DNA of 64,000 nucleotides from Pedobacter xixiisoli (lineage in GTDB: Bacteria > Bacteroidota > Bacteroidia > Sphingobacteriales > Sphingobacteriaceae). The notes under the pieces were generated by a model. That model saw only the letters and a program-made list of their open reading frames with translations, did no database searches and was not told the DNA's origin. The DNA lies in assembly GCF_900215335.1 (NCBI RefSeq), contig NZ_OCMT01000002.1, forward strand, positions 1,337,441-1,401,440, read 5' to 3'. Both the position numbers and the translations under genes were made by a program. Below, piece by piece: positions 51,105 through 60,800 of this stretch; the first letter of the stretch is position 1; each line of letters starts with the position of its first letter.

Positions 51105-52340
51105 ATGAGGAATTTTTTGGTTTTTGTATTCTTTCTTTTACCTATTATCGCGAAAGCGCAAAACAACAATGCGCCTTCATCTTATGATCCTCACGATATT
51201 AAAATTACTGGTTATTTGCAAACTCAGTTTCAAGTAGCTCAATCGCCAGGTATTTATTCTTGGTCTGGAGGAGATTTTAGCGAGCATTCCAGTAGCCGTT
51301 TTATGCTGAGACGTGGTCGTTTGAAAGTAGATAGGGTGGATAAATTCTCATCAGTGGTTTTTCAGTTAGATGGTACGCAAGATGGATTAAGGATTATGGA
51401 TGCTTTTATTCAATTCCACAGTCCTGAAAACAAATCTTTGAAATTTACAGCAGGTTTATTTAACAGACCATTTGGCTACTCTATTGTCTACTCATCTGGA
51501 TACAGAGATTTCCCAGAAAGAGCTCGTGTTTTCCAAACGCTAATGCCAAGGGAAAGGGACTTAGGGGCAATGATTTCTTATAAACCAAACAAAGCTTTCT
51601 CTTTTATTACCGCAGAACTTGCCGTGGTTAATGGTAGCGGATTAAATGCCCGAGATTACGATTCCAACAAGGATATTATCGGCAATTTAAGCTTCAATTT
51701 TGACAGTTTGGCCAATAAAAAACTACATTTAGGTTTCGGAGCTTCGATTTACAAAGGAACCGTTAGAAACAATACAACTACAGTATTTAAGCCTATAAAC
51801 AATGGTTTCTCTAACTCAACTGATGCCGCCAACGAAGGGTATAATTTCAGAAGAGATTACTATGGTGCGAATCTTCAGCTTGGCTATAAAAATAGCTTCG
51901 GAGAAACTACCTTTAAAACAGAATATATAGAAGGTAAACAACCTGGTGTTGCAGCCACAACAACAACTTCTGGTTTGGCAGCCAGTACAAGTTTTGGAAC
52001 GCAACCTACAGGTAATTTATACCTCCGCAACTTTAATGGCTATTTCTTTTGGTTAACACAACAAATTGCCAATAGCAAATTAACCGCAATAGTTGGCTAT
52101 GATGTTTATGATCCAAATACCGATGTAGATGAAGCTGAAATTGGAATGGCCGGCAATAATACCACTGCAGGAGATATTAAATTTAGCACATTAGGTTACG
52201 GCTTTACTTACGCTTTAAACGGTCGTTTAAAACTAACCATTTACAATGAACACGTAAAAAATGATGGTACAGCATTACCAAATTACCAAAGCGACATCAA
52301 AGACAACGTGTTTACAACTCGTCTGCAATATAGATGGTAG
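51105..52340 (+). CDS. Outer-membrane porin, OprO/OprP-like
   Basis: 411 residues. Signal peptide MRNFLVFVFFLLPIIAKA, QNNN. The N-terminal strands ITGYLQTQFQVAQ, FMLRRGRLKVDRVDKFSS and FQLDGTQDGLRIMDAFIQF are typical of phosphate/pyrophosphate-selective porins (Porin_O_P). The C-terminus ends FTTRLQYRW with terminal aromatic Trp, as for barrels. Divergent from the small protein and SulP genes with a shared palindrome; it could admit the anions that the SulP transporter then imports. This is an inference from location. Confidence 0.87.
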   Translation: MRNFLVFVFFLLPIIAKAQNNNAPSSYDPHDIKITGYLQTQFQVAQSPGIYSWSGGDFSEHSSSRFMLRRGRLKVDRVDKFSSVVFQLDGTQDGLRIMDAFIQFHSPENKSLKFTAGLFNRPFGYSIVYSSGYRDFPERARVFQTLMPRERDLGAMISYKPNKAFSFITAELAVVNGSGLNARDYDSNKDIIGNLSFNFDSLANKKLHLGFGASIYKGTVRNNTTTVFKPINNGFSNSTDAANEGYNFRRDYYGANLQLGYKNSFGETTFKTEYIEGKQPGVAATTTTSGLAASTSFGTQPTGNLYLRNFNGYFFWLTQQIANSKLTAIVGYDVYDPNTDVDEAEIGMAGNNTTAGDIKFSTLGYGFTYALNGRLKLTIYNEHVKNDGTALPNYQSDIKDNVFTTRLQYRW

Positions 52341-52563
52341 TTTGAGTTACGATTTTAGATTTACGAATGACGATTTTGTCTGGAAATTGCCAAGAAGCTA
52401 CTCATTTCAGATTCAGCTTATCGAAACCTTGTAATTAAATCGATTGTTCGGATTGCTTTATTGCTTTATTGTTGCGAACTTGTTAGGCATATTTTTCGGA
52501 CTTTCGGAATAGCCCAATGAACAAGTGAACTAATGAACCTTTAAACCAAGTGAACCAAAACAT
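52341..52563. other. Intergenic stretch with GTGAAC/ATGAAC word repeats
   Basis: The last 60 bases repeat AATGAACAAGTGAACTAATG-like words up to the start codon at 52564. No separate gene seen. Confidence 0.45.
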
Positions 52564-54105
52564 ATGAACAACAAAATCGAAATCTTAAAAGACAAAATAC
52601 AAAAAGCACACTTAGGTGGTGGACAAGCTCGTATTGACAGCCAACATCAAAAAGGTAAACTTACTGCTCGCGAACGTATTCATTTCTTATTAGACGAAGG
52701 AAGTTTTGAAGAAATTGGGATGTTAGTTACCCATCGTAGTACGGATTTCGGAATGGAGAATGAGAAGTATTTGGGCGACGGTGTGATTACGGGTTACGGC
52801 ACCGTAAATGGTAGACTGACCTACGTTTTTTCTCAAGATTTTACAGTTTTTGGAGGTTCACTTTCTGAAACTCATGCAGAAAAAATCTGCAAGATTATGG
52901 ATATGGCTATGAAAAATGGTGCGCCAATTATTGGTTTAAATGATAGCGGAGGTGCTCGTATTCAAGAAGGTGTGGTTTCTTTAGGTGGCTATGCTGATAT
53001 TTTCTATCGCAATGTACAGGCTTCTGGAGTTATTCCTCAGCTTTCTGCAATTATGGGGCCTTGTGCTGGTGGTGCTGTGTATTCTCCTGCCATTACAGAT
53101 TTCATTCTAATGGTAGAAAATACTTCTTATATGTTCGTAACCGGACCAAACGTGGTAAAAACCGTAACTCATGAAGAAGTAAGTTCTGAAGAATTAGGTG
53201 GAGCAAGTACACATGCTACCAAATCTGGAGTTACACACTTTGCTTGTGCCAATGAGATAGAAGCCATTAACCATTTGAAGAAAATTTTGAGCTATGTACC
53301 ACAGAACTGTGAAGACCCAGCTCCATTTACTCCTTACGAACCAAGCGATGAAGAACGAACGGCATTAAATGACATCCTACCTTCAAATGCTAACCAACCT
53401 TACGACATCCGTGAGGTAATTGCACAAGTTGCGGATGAAGAAAGCTTTTTGGAAGTACACGCCGCTTATGCAGAAAATATGGTAGTGGGTTTTGCCAGGT
53501 TAGCTGGAAGAAGCATTGGCGTAGTTGCCAATCAGCCGGCTTATTTAGCAGGAGTTTTAGATAACAATGCCTCTGTTAAAGCGGCTCGTTTTGTACGTTT
53601 CTGCGATTGCTTTAATATCCCTTTGTTGGTGTTTGAAGATGTTCCTGGATTTTTGCCAGGTACCGACCAAGAGTGGAATGGCATCATCACCAATGGTGCA
53701 AAATTACTGTACGCTTTTAGCGAAGCTACTGTTCCACGTATTACGGTAATTACCCGTAAAGCTTACGGTGGTGCTTATGATGTGATGAATTCTAAGCACA
53801 TTGGTGCAGATATGAACTATGCTTGGCCTAGTGCAGAAATTGCCGTGATGGGCGCTAAAGGAGCTGCTGAAATTATCTTCAAGAAGGAAATCAGCGCTGC
53901 TGAAAACCCAGAAGAAAAGTGGCTAGAAAAAGAGAAATTATATTCTGATATATTTGCCAACCCTTACCGTGCAGCAGAACGCGGTTTTGTAGATGAGGTA
54001 ATTGAGCCATCTAAAACCAGAGAAAAATTAATCAAAGCATTTAAGATGCTTGAAAACAAAGTGGTGAAAATGCCTAGAAAAAAACACGGCAATATTCCGC
54101 TTTAG
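52564..54105 (+). CDS. Acyl-CoA carboxylase subunit beta (carboxyltransferase)
   Basis: 513 residues. Carboxyltransferase motifs: [62 protein letters not shown], and the C-terminal half with [24 protein letters not shown] and [11 protein letters not shown]. It matches the propionyl-CoA or methylmalonyl-CoA decarboxylase beta/alpha class. It joins carboxybiotin to acyl-CoA, giving methylmalonyl-CoA if propionyl-CoA is used. No alpha (biotin) subunit gene adjoins; it must be elsewhere. The MFS gene starts ten bases after the stop. Confidence 0.93.
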   Translation: MNNKIEILKDKIQKAHLGGGQARIDSQHQKGKLTARERIHFLLDEGSFEEIGMLVTHRSTDFGMENEKYLGDGVITGYGTVNGRLTYVFSQDFTVFGGSLSETHAEKICKIMDMAMKNGAPIIGLNDSGGARIQEGVVSLGGYADIFYRNVQASGVIPQLSAIMGPCAGGAVYSPAITDFILMVENTSYMFVTGPNVVKTVTHEEVSSEELGGASTHATKSGVTHFACANEIEAINHLKKILSYVPQNCEDPAPFTPYEPSDEERTALNDILPSNANQPYDIREVIAQVADEESFLEVHAAYAENMVVGFARLAGRSIGVVANQPAYLAGVLDNNASVKAARFVRFCDCFNIPLLVFEDVPGFLPGTDQEWNGIITNGAKLLYAFSEATVPRITVITRKAYGGAYDVMNSKHIGADMNYAWPSAEIAVMGAKGAAEIIFKKEISAAENPEEKWLEKEKLYSDIFANPYRAAERGFVDEVIEPSKTREKLIKAFKMLENKVVKMPRKKHGNIPL

Positions 54106-54115
54106 GAAATTAAAA

Positions 54116-55279
54116 ATGCAGCATATTTTAAAACGAACTGACGTAATTTTAATGGCCTTTTGTACAGGCCTTATCGTAGCAAATATTTACTATTGTCAAC
54201 CTTTGGTTATCCTCATTGCCAAAGATTTTAATTTGAACGAAAGCGATGCTGGAAGTATCACTTTCTTAACGCAAGCCGGTTACGCCATTGGTTTATTTCT
54301 TTTGGTGCCATTGGGCGATATGTTCGAGAAGAAAAAACAGATTCTATTTACGACGGCACTGGCTATTATCGCTTTAATTATTGCAGGATTTGCGAAAAGC
54401 TTTCTCGTTTTAGAGATAGCAAGTGTATTAATTGGCGCCTGTTCCATTGTGCCACAATTGATTTTACCTCTCACTGCATCACTAAGTAGTGATGAGAATA
54501 GAGGTTCGAATATTGGTATTGTGATGAGTGGTTTGTTAGTTGGCATCTTGGCATCAAGAGCAGTAAGTGGAATCGTCGGCGATTTATTAGGCTGGCGAGC
54601 GATGTTTTTAATTGCAGCAGCAATATGTACACTACTCATTCTCTTAATGGCGATCCGTTTTCCTAAAAACCTGCCAACATTTAAAGGAACTTACAAAGAA
54701 TTGATGAGCTCGATGTTTGGCTACATTAAAACGCAACCCGCATTAAGGGAAGCTTCGTTAATTAACTTCTTTGCTTTTATCGTTATCATGGGTTTCTGGA
54801 CTACCATGGTGCTATATCTGGCTAATCCACCATATCAATTTAGCACTTACCAAATTGGATTGTTTGGTATTGCAGGTGCAGCAGGAGCTTTAGCGGCACC
54901 ATTGGTCGGTAAATTAAGTGGCGGCAGTAATCCTCGTAAAAACTTAATGATTGGTTTTATCTTAGAACTGATTAGCGTTGGCTTGTTTTATTTCACCGGC
55001 CAAAATGTTTTCCTTTTCGTTATTGGTATTATTTTGATAGATATTGGTCAACAAGCGATACATGTAACCAACCAAACCCGTATTTATACTTTAGTTCCCG
55101 AAGCTAGAAACCGATTGAACACCATTTTCATGTCGGTAAGTTTTGTGGGTGCTGCATGCGGTTCTGCATTAGGTTTATGGTTATGGGCATTGGGTGGCTG
55201 GACAATGTTTTGCGCCGGCGTTACGGCCATCATCATTTTAAATATGAGCATTTATCAATTTTATAATCGGAAGGCCTAA
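54116..55279 (+). CDS. MFS transporter (DHA1 drug:proton antiporter type)
   Basis: 387 residues, twelve membrane spans. The start ILKRTDVILMAFCTGLIVANIYYCQPL is typical of YnfM/AraJ-like exporters, and FLLVPLGDMFEKKKQI is the loop 2-3 motif (G-D-x-x-x-x-K-K). Substrate unknown. Begins 10 bp after the acyl-CoA carboxylase gene and is followed without gap by the GNAT gene, so the three may be one transcript. Confidence 0.88.
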   Translation: MQHILKRTDVILMAFCTGLIVANIYYCQPLVILIAKDFNLNESDAGSITFLTQAGYAIGLFLLVPLGDMFEKKKQILFTTALAIIALIIAGFAKSFLVLEIASVLIGACSIVPQLILPLTASLSSDENRGSNIGIVMSGLLVGILASRAVSGIVGDLLGWRAMFLIAAAICTLLILLMAIRFPKNLPTFKGTYKELMSSMFGYIKTQPALREASLINFFAFIVIMGFWTTMVLYLANPPYQFSTYQIGLFGIAGAAGALAAPLVGKLSGGSNPRKNLMIGFILELISVGLFYFTGQNVFLFVIGIILIDIGQQAIHVTNQTRIYTLVPEARNRLNTIFMSVSFVGAACGSALGLWLWALGGWTMFCAGVTAIIILNMSIYQFYNRKA

Positions 55280-55693
55280 ATGAATAATGCACCGATAGAA
55301 CAAATTTTTCCCGCACTTACTTGGCGTATCAGGCAGTTAGCCATGTATCCCGAAAAGGAAATTACCGATATGGAATTGGCCGGCGATTTTGATGCCATGC
55401 ATTTTGGACTCTACCATCAATATGAATTGACTGGTGTAGTTTCCTTATTTATTGATGGAACCACAGCTCAATTTAGAAAAATGGCAGTGCTGCCTAACGA
55501 TCAAAGCAAAGGTTTTGGCTTACAGCTTTTACAGTATTTGGTGGATTATTGCCGAGAGCAGGGCATTAAAAACTTGTGGTGCAACGCCCGAGTAAGCGCT
55601 ATCGGGTTTTATAAAAAAATCGGTTTCGAAACTGTAGGCGAACCTTACGAACGAAACCAATTAGCATACATTAAAATGGAACTTACTTTTTAG
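55280..55693 (+). CDS. GNAT family N-acetyltransferase
   Basis: 137 residues. GNAT fold: FRKMAVLPNDQSKGFGLQLLQYLVDYCREQG (acetyl-CoA binding Q/R-x-x-G-x-G/A as QSKGFG) and FYKKIGFETVGE at the end. Cytoplasmic. Its ATG follows the MFS stop directly (TAAATG), implying coupling. Its 3' end overlaps the convergent SPFH-like gene by 11 bp. Substrate unknown; a detoxifying acetylation with the exporter is only a guess. Confidence 0.9.
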   Translation: MNNAPIEQIFPALTWRIRQLAMYPEKEITDMELAGDFDAMHFGLYHQYELTGVVSLFIDGTTAQFRKMAVLPNDQSKGFGLQLLQYLVDYCREQGIKNLWCNARVSAIGFYKKIGFETVGEPYERNQLAYIKMELTF

Positions 55694-56084
55694 GTAAGGC
55701 TTTATTCAAATCCATTACAGGAGTTAAACCTTCAGACGGCACATAAATAATTTGTGGCAAGCTGCCTTTATCCGCCAATTTCTCCAAGGTTCTGATAAAC
55801 AAATATTGGTTGTAAGTGGCAGACAAGGTGCCATTTTCTACTCTCATTGCCTCAGCCATACCTTTAGCACGCTCAATTTCTGCAGCGGCATTTAGTTTTT
55901 CTGCTTCTAGCCTTGCCTTGGCTTCCTCTACTAAAATTCTACGATTTTGTTCAGCTTTAGCCATTTCAGCTTTTCCGGCCATTTCTTGTTGCCAAACATT
56001 ATAGCGAGGCAAGCCCCACATTAAAGCCACAATAACAATTAAAACAAAGAGCGCCGTCGGAATGAAAATCTTGATTACGTTCAT
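55683..56084 (-). CDS. SPFH/prohibitin C-terminal-like membrane protein
   Basis: 133 residues: one N-terminal membrane helix (about 7-24, FIPTALFVLIVIVALMW), then an Ala/Glu/Arg-rich helix (GKAEMAKAEQNRRILVEEAKARLEAEKLNAAAEIERAKG) and a closing SATYNQYLFIRTLEKLADKGSLPQIIYVPSEGLTP. That C-terminal pattern is the one seen after the band-7 domain in prohibitin/stomatin-like proteins; the band-7 domain itself is missing. It may be a partner or a shortened family member. Convergent overlap of 11 bp with the GNAT gene. Function unknown. Confidence 0.75.
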   Translation of the reverse strand: MNVIKIFIPTALFVLIVIVALMWGLPRYNVWQQEMAGKAEMAKAEQNRRILVEEAKARLEAEKLNAAAEIERAKGMAEAMRVENGTLSATYNQYLFIRTLEKLADKGSLPQIIYVPSEGLTPVMDLNKALPKK

Positions 56085-56199
56085 AATGATATAGTTTTAC
56101 AGTTTTTAGAAATATAATGATTTTCGTGTCAAAAATCAAGAAACAGGTTTCATTAATTGCCTTTAAATTGTACATTTACCACTATACATAATAAAAACT

Positions 56200-57318
56200 A
56201 TGGCAAAGAAAAAAGACGAAAATAAAAAGCATGTGCCTGTAGTTACCAAAAAATCACTACAGTTTTTCGAGAAATATATTAACAATGCAGCACCTACTGG
56301 TTACGAGTGGGAAGGACAAAAACTTTGGTTAGAATACTTAAAACCTTACGTAGATGAGCATTTTGTTGACAACTACGGTACTGCCGTTGGAGTTATCAAT
56401 CCAAAAGCTGAATATAAGGTTGTTATTGAAGCTCACGCCGATGAAATTTCTTGGTATGTGAACTACATCACTAACGATGGATTAATTTACGTTATCCGTA
56501 ATGGTGGTTCCGACCATCAAATTGCACCTTCAAAACGTGTAAATATCCACACAGAAAACGGTTTTGTAAAAGCAGTTTTCGGTTGGCCAGCAATCCACAC
56601 TCGTCATGGCGAAAAAGAACAAGCACCTGAGCTTAAAAACATTTTCTTAGACTGCGGTTGCACTACTAAAGAAGAAGTGGAAGCTTTAGGTATTCATGTA
56701 GGTTGTGTAATTACGTACGAAGATGAATTTATGGTGTTGAATGACCGCTACTATGTTGGTCGTGCTTTAGACAATCGTGCTGGCGGTTTTATGATTGCAG
56801 AGGTAGCTCGTTTATTGAAAGAAAACAAGCAAAAACTACCTTTCGGTTTATACATTGTGAACTCAGTACAAGAAGAAATAGGTTTACGTGGAGCAGAAAT
56901 GATTGCGGATCGCATTAAACCAAACGTAGCAATTGTTACAGATGTAACTCATGATACCACTACGCCGATGATTAACAAAATTACGCAAGGTGATTTAGCT
57001 GCAGGTAAAGGACCAGTGGTTTCTTACGCACCAGCAGTACAAACCAACTTGAATAAATTATTAATTAAAACTGCAGAAAAAGCGGGTATTCCTTTCCAAC
57101 GTCAGGCATCTTCACGTTCTACAGGAACTGATACGGATGCTTTTGCATACTCAAACGGAGGCGTTCCTTCGGCATTAATTTCATTGCCTTTGCGTTATAT
57201 GCACACTACGGTAGAGATGGTACACAAAGAAGACGTTGATAATGTGATCAGCTTGATTTACGAAAGCTTGTTAGCCATTAAAGACGGACAGGATTTTAGA
57301 GAGTTCTCTAAAATCTAA
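56200..57318 (+). CDS. M42 family metallopeptidase (aminopeptidase)
   Basis: 372 residues. Co-catalytic metal site motifs: IEAHADEISWYV (His and Asp), VGRALDNRAGGFM (bridging Asp), VQEEIGLRGAEM (general base Glu and metal Glu), VTDVTHDTT (Asp) and the C-terminal RYMHTTVEMVHKEDVD (His). Cytoplasmic, forming large assemblies in relatives, trimming peptides. A near-consensus -7 element TACATTTA (56171-56178) precedes the gene and a clean terminator follows. Confidence 0.93.
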   Translation: MAKKKDENKKHVPVVTKKSLQFFEKYINNAAPTGYEWEGQKLWLEYLKPYVDEHFVDNYGTAVGVINPKAEYKVVIEAHADEISWYVNYITNDGLIYVIRNGGSDHQIAPSKRVNIHTENGFVKAVFGWPAIHTRHGEKEQAPELKNIFLDCGCTTKEEVEALGIHVGCVITYEDEFMVLNDRYYVGRALDNRAGGFMIAEVARLLKENKQKLPFGLYIVNSVQEEIGLRGAEMIADRIKPNVAIVTDVTHDTTTPMINKITQGDLAAGKGPVVSYAPAVQTNLNKLLIKTAEKAGIPFQRQASSRSTGTDTDAFAYSNGGVPSALISLPLRYMHTTVEMVHKEDVDNVISLIYESLLAIKDGQDFREFSKI

Positions 57319-57330
57319 TCAAAATATAAG

Positions 57331-57358
57331 AGGCCTGAAAATTATTCAGGCCTTTTTT
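57331..57358 (+). terminator. Terminator after the M42 peptidase gene
   Basis: Stem AGGCCTGAA / TTCAGGCCT with a 5-nt loop, then TTTTTT. Confidence 0.85.
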
Positions 57359-57414
57359 ATATCAAATCACTTATCCTAAAAACTGTACTTTTTCAAGGCT
57401 AGAAAGGCTGCTAG

Positions 57415-57461
57415 TCGGGATTTGTAATCCCGATTTAACTAACTATGGATTTTGAATCCAT
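57415..57461. repeat. Pair of 3-nt-loop hairpins
   Basis: TCGGGATT-TGT-AATCCCGA (57415-57433) and ATGGATT-TTG-AATCCAT (57445-57461), followed by a weaker GTGCT/AGCAC pair to about 57489. Same architecture as the set at 36958-37084. Confidence 0.75.
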
Positions 57462-57574
57462 GTATGTAGTGCTGAACTATTCGTAGCACAACCATTTTTT
57501 AATTATTTTGAAAAGCGAAATCTGTACTTCTACTTTTGGATAGTCCCGCTTTTCGCTGCAATCTTTTTGTACTT

Positions 57575-57641
57575 CTGTCATCCTGATCCTGTCGAAGGAT
57601 TTTCATCGCTTGCAGATGCTTCGATAAACTCAGCATGACAG
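57575..57641. repeat. CTGTCATCCTGA / TCAGCATGACAG inverted repeat
   Basis: Twelve-base arms with one mismatch, 43 bases apart, containing GTCGAAGG and GCTTCGAT words. Related half-copies at about 27360-27390 and 40515-40545. Confidence 0.65.
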
Positions 57642-57903
57642 CTTAGTAAAGGTTAATCGACCAAAAAGTATTTACGCTACAATCGGGTTTGAGTTACTTA
57701 GGCTATTGCTAGGAAACCAAAGATAGCACCCCTCAATTTGCCAAATAGACCTGATTGAACGGGAAAGCCCGCAAGCGAGTAAAACGAGTGCGGACTTGAA
57801 GTGAAAGCAGGACTATCGGGAGTTTGAAGCTTCTGTAATTGCGCTTCAAATAATTAGCATTTTAAAAGTCTTGCTTCATTTTGGTAGCAATAGCAGATTG
57901 GGA

Positions 57904-60774
57904 CTAATAAAAACTACCGTCTCCCCTACGCATCATCTGGCGACCATTTCTTCCACTAGCTCCAGTCCATTTTTGCAAACGAACATTAACTCGCAACATG
58001 AAATACCTGCTTAGTGCATTGGTACGGGTTTCAGTTTTCATCAAATCGGTTACGTTAAGATTTACAAAATTGTTCTGCTTCAAAATATCAAAAGCTTGGA
58101 AAGTAACTGATGCTCTACGTTTGAAGAATTCCTTTTGCAAATAAGCATTAATAACCAAAGGGTTGCTGGTAATGTTGGCGTTGATACCACTCACAAAGTT
58201 TTTGCTTGCACTATAACCGAAAATCAAAGATTGCCACATGTAAAAACGTCCATCAACATTTAATGCCCAAGTTTGTGTATTAACTCGGTTTGGACTAATG
58301 GTATTGTTAGATTTTTGGATATTATAGGAAACATTCGGGTTTACTTCCAACCATTCGTTAGGATTGATACGAGGACCAAAACGTTCGGTAATATTCCAAG
58401 TATTGGTAATGCTTTCGATATTATTACTCATAGAAACTCCATGAATATAATTTACGTTTCCACTTAGAGCGAGGTTATATTTTCTGTTGTTCAGCTGTTT
58501 ATTGATGGAATAATTACCTCCAACTCTATAACCTCCGTTCATGTTCACATAGCGAGTTTCGTTACGCAACAACTCGTTATTGTTGTTAAAAATCTGCACC
58601 ATATTACTCACTACCGAGTTATCGATTAATGTTCCGTTAGCATTTACCGAATAGTTTAGCTTATGGTTAGCGATGTAATTGTTGTAATTTAAATTAACAG
58701 TGTGGTTAAAAGTAACTTTCAAATCTGGATTTCCGACGATGGTATTTTGCGGATTGGAAACATCGCTAACAGGTTGAATTTGGTCGAACGTAGGTTCTTG
58801 GGCATTTCCCGAATAGTTAACTTGTATGCTATGTGTTTTAGAAAACTGGTACTGAAACCTTGCTATTGGAATAAGGTTAAAGCTATTGCGATGTGTTGTT
58901 GTGCCCAAACTTACTTTAGTGCCGCTTAAAACTGCTGGCACACCGGTTAAACCCACCGAGAACCTCACTTTGGAAGTGTTAGACAAACCGTAACGATAGT
59001 TCAAAGCGATACGAGCTTGCGTAAATGAATAATCGTAAATATTGCTCAACGCATCTACTACTGTTCTGTTATCGAAGGCATCTATATCGCTCGTAATTGC
59101 TCTGTTATCGTAACCGTTATAATTAACTTGTCCGTTAAATTCCAACTGACTATTAATGGCCAATGGCTCCACATATGTAAAACTGCCGCGATAGTTAGAG
59201 GTCAAATTTCGCCTTGCTATTAATCGATGTACCAATGAGTCTAACACGTTGATATCGTCTTTATAAAACTTGGTATTACGCTCTTGCTCCGACTCTTGGT
59301 TTGCACTGTTAAAGCTAAACTGCAAAGACAAATTGCGTCTGGGCTTGCTGAAGATATGTTGATAGAAAACTGTAGCACCAATGTTGGGTCTGGTGTTTTT
59401 GTTCAAATTACTACCTAATTGATTTTGTGTAATCAGGTCACCAGATTGTCCAATGCTAGATATTCCGCTGTTATTAGTCGATGAGAAAGTAACTTCAGGA
59501 GTAATCCTCAAAAAGTTATTACTATCTATATCGGCTTCTACTTCGAAATTGAAATTATGATTTCTAGTCTTATTATCCCGCTCACTTTCATTGGTAGAAA
59601 ATATCGTTCCATTGGTAGAATAAATTTCGGACAAACTACTGTTCAAAGAGTTTACGTTACTAAAGTTATATCGGTAGTTGGTGTTGATTCGAACCTTAGA
59701 ACCGATTTGGTCTCGGTAAGAAAATGCTGAACCACCGCTATTAGTTGTTCCTCCGCTGCCACTTGCAGAATTTCCACTACCTGAGCCGCCCCCTGCATTT
59801 CCTCCTCTTCCACCACCGCCATTATTACCACCGTTACCTCTACCACCACCACCGCCTCCATTTCCCATCGCTTCACCTCCCGTGGTGCCTGTATTAGCTA
59901 CACCATTAACTGTGTTATTTAGTCGTAGGTTTACTGAAAGATTTTGATTCCCATTTAATCTGGTGCCGAAAAGAGAACTTTCATAACGTTCGTTACTGCC
60001 TCCTCCAGCTTGAATATTTGCAGAATTACCTACCGATTTATCTGTTCTGGTTACGATATTTAGTATTTTCTCTGGGTCCCCATCTTTGATTCCCGTCCTA
60101 GCTGCTTGGTCGCCATAATCGTCTACAATTTGTATTTTATCTACAATTTCGGCAGGCAAGTTTTGAATGGCTGTGGCAATGTCTCCACCAGCATAAGTTT
60201 TTCCGTTGATTTTGGCTTTGGTTACGTTGTTTCCCTGATGAACTAATGTTCCGTCATTTGTAACCTCCATGCCTTCCATTTTCTTCAACAATTCATCAAC
60301 CGTGGCATTTTCTCTAACAATATAATCACTAGCTTTATATTCTACCGTATCTGTTTTATAAGTGATGGATGGAGCCCCCTTAATCACTACTTCATCTAAG
60401 GTATTAGCCATCGGTTGCAAAATAACGGGATCCATCACAACTCTAGGAATGGCATCGTTTTGCTTATATTTATTGATTTGCTGCTTATATCCCATCATGG
60501 TAAAACTCATGGTATAAGTAGCTAATTTTACATTCTTAAACACGAAAATCCCGTCTGGGTTGGTACTGGTAATTAGCGTATCTCTTTCAGAAGTTAATCG
60601 GATGGTCACCCCCGGCACTCCCAAATCGGTAGAATCTTTTACAATTCCACTAATCTCTCGAGTAGAAATTGGTGGAGGTACATTTTTCCCTCTAGGTGTA
60701 TTTTGAGCATAAAGGTTAGTTGCTAAGCATAAGAATGGCGATAACAGAACTAGCCTGAGTAATAGCTTCTTCAT
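57904..60774 (-). CDS. TonB-dependent-type outer-membrane barrel with carboxypeptidase-regulatory-like N-domain
   Basis: 956 residues. Signal peptide MKKLLLRLVLLSPFLCLATN LYAQ. A CarboxypepD_reg-like domain (about residues 38-115, ISGIVKDSTDLGVPGVTIRL), a plug-like domain (about 130-245) with LPAEIVDKIQIVDDYGDQAA, and a long barrel without a typical TonB box seen; the outer-membrane-beta-barrel family OMP_b-brl_3 is the better match. A 60-residue Gly/Asn/Ser-rich insert at about residues 298-355 (GGGGGRGNGGNNGGGGRGGN) is unusual and may be a surface loop. The CBM9-like gene lies 26 bp upstream on the same strand, so both are one operon. Confidence 0.82.
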   Translation of the reverse strand: MKKLLLRLVLLSPFLCLATNLYAQNTPRGKNVPPPISTREISGIVKDSTDLGVPGVTIRLTSERDTLITSTNPDGIFVFKNVKLATYTMSFTMMGYKQQINKYKQNDAIPRVVMDPVILQPMANTLDEVVIKGAPSITYKTDTVEYKASDYIVRENATVDELLKKMEGMEVTNDGTLVHQGNNVTKAKINGKTYAGGDIATAIQNLPAEIVDKIQIVDDYGDQAARTGIKDGDPEKILNIVTRTDKSVGNSANIQAGGGSNERYESSLFGTRLNGNQNLSVNLRLNNTVNGVANTGTTGGEAMGNGGGGGGRGNGGNNGGGGRGGNAGGGSGSGNSASGSGGTTNSGGSAFSYRDQIGSKVRINTNYRYNFSNVNSLNSSLSEIYSTNGTIFSTNESERDNKTRNHNFNFEVEADIDSNNFLRITPEVTFSSTNNSGISSIGQSGDLITQNQLGSNLNKNTRPNIGATVFYQHIFSKPRRNLSLQFSFNSANQESEQERNTKFYKDDINVLDSLVHRLIARRNLTSNYRGSFTYVEPLAINSQLEFNGQVNYNGYDNRAITSDIDAFDNRTVVDALSNIYDYSFTQARIALNYRYGLSNTSKVRFSVGLTGVPAVLSGTKVSLGTTTHRNSFNLIPIARFQYQFSKTHSIQVNYSGNAQEPTFDQIQPVSDVSNPQNTIVGNPDLKVTFNHTVNLNYNNYIANHKLNYSVNANGTLIDNSVVSNMVQIFNNNNELLRNETRYVNMNGGYRVGGNYSINKQLNNRKYNLALSGNVNYIHGVSMSNNIESITNTWNITERFGPRINPNEWLEVNPNVSYNIQKSNNTISPNRVNTQTWALNVDGRFYMWQSLIFGYSASKNFVSGINANITSNPLVINAYLQKEFFKRRASVTFQAFDILKQNNFVNLNVTDLMKTETRTNALSRYFMLRVNVRLQKWTGASGRNGRQMMRRGDGSFY

Positions 60775-60800
60775 TTCGATATAGTGTTAAATGTGAGCTA

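Larger units (their letters stand above)
57319..57903. other. Gene-free repeat region between M42 peptidase and the outer-membrane barrel
   Basis: Holds the terminator at 57331-57358, a hairpin cluster (57415-57461), the CTGTCATCCTGA element (57575-57641), and a stretch beginning near 57753 (GATTGAACGGGAAAGCCCGC), a word also known as a repeat in Sphingobacteria. No coding frame was seen. Confidence 0.65.
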
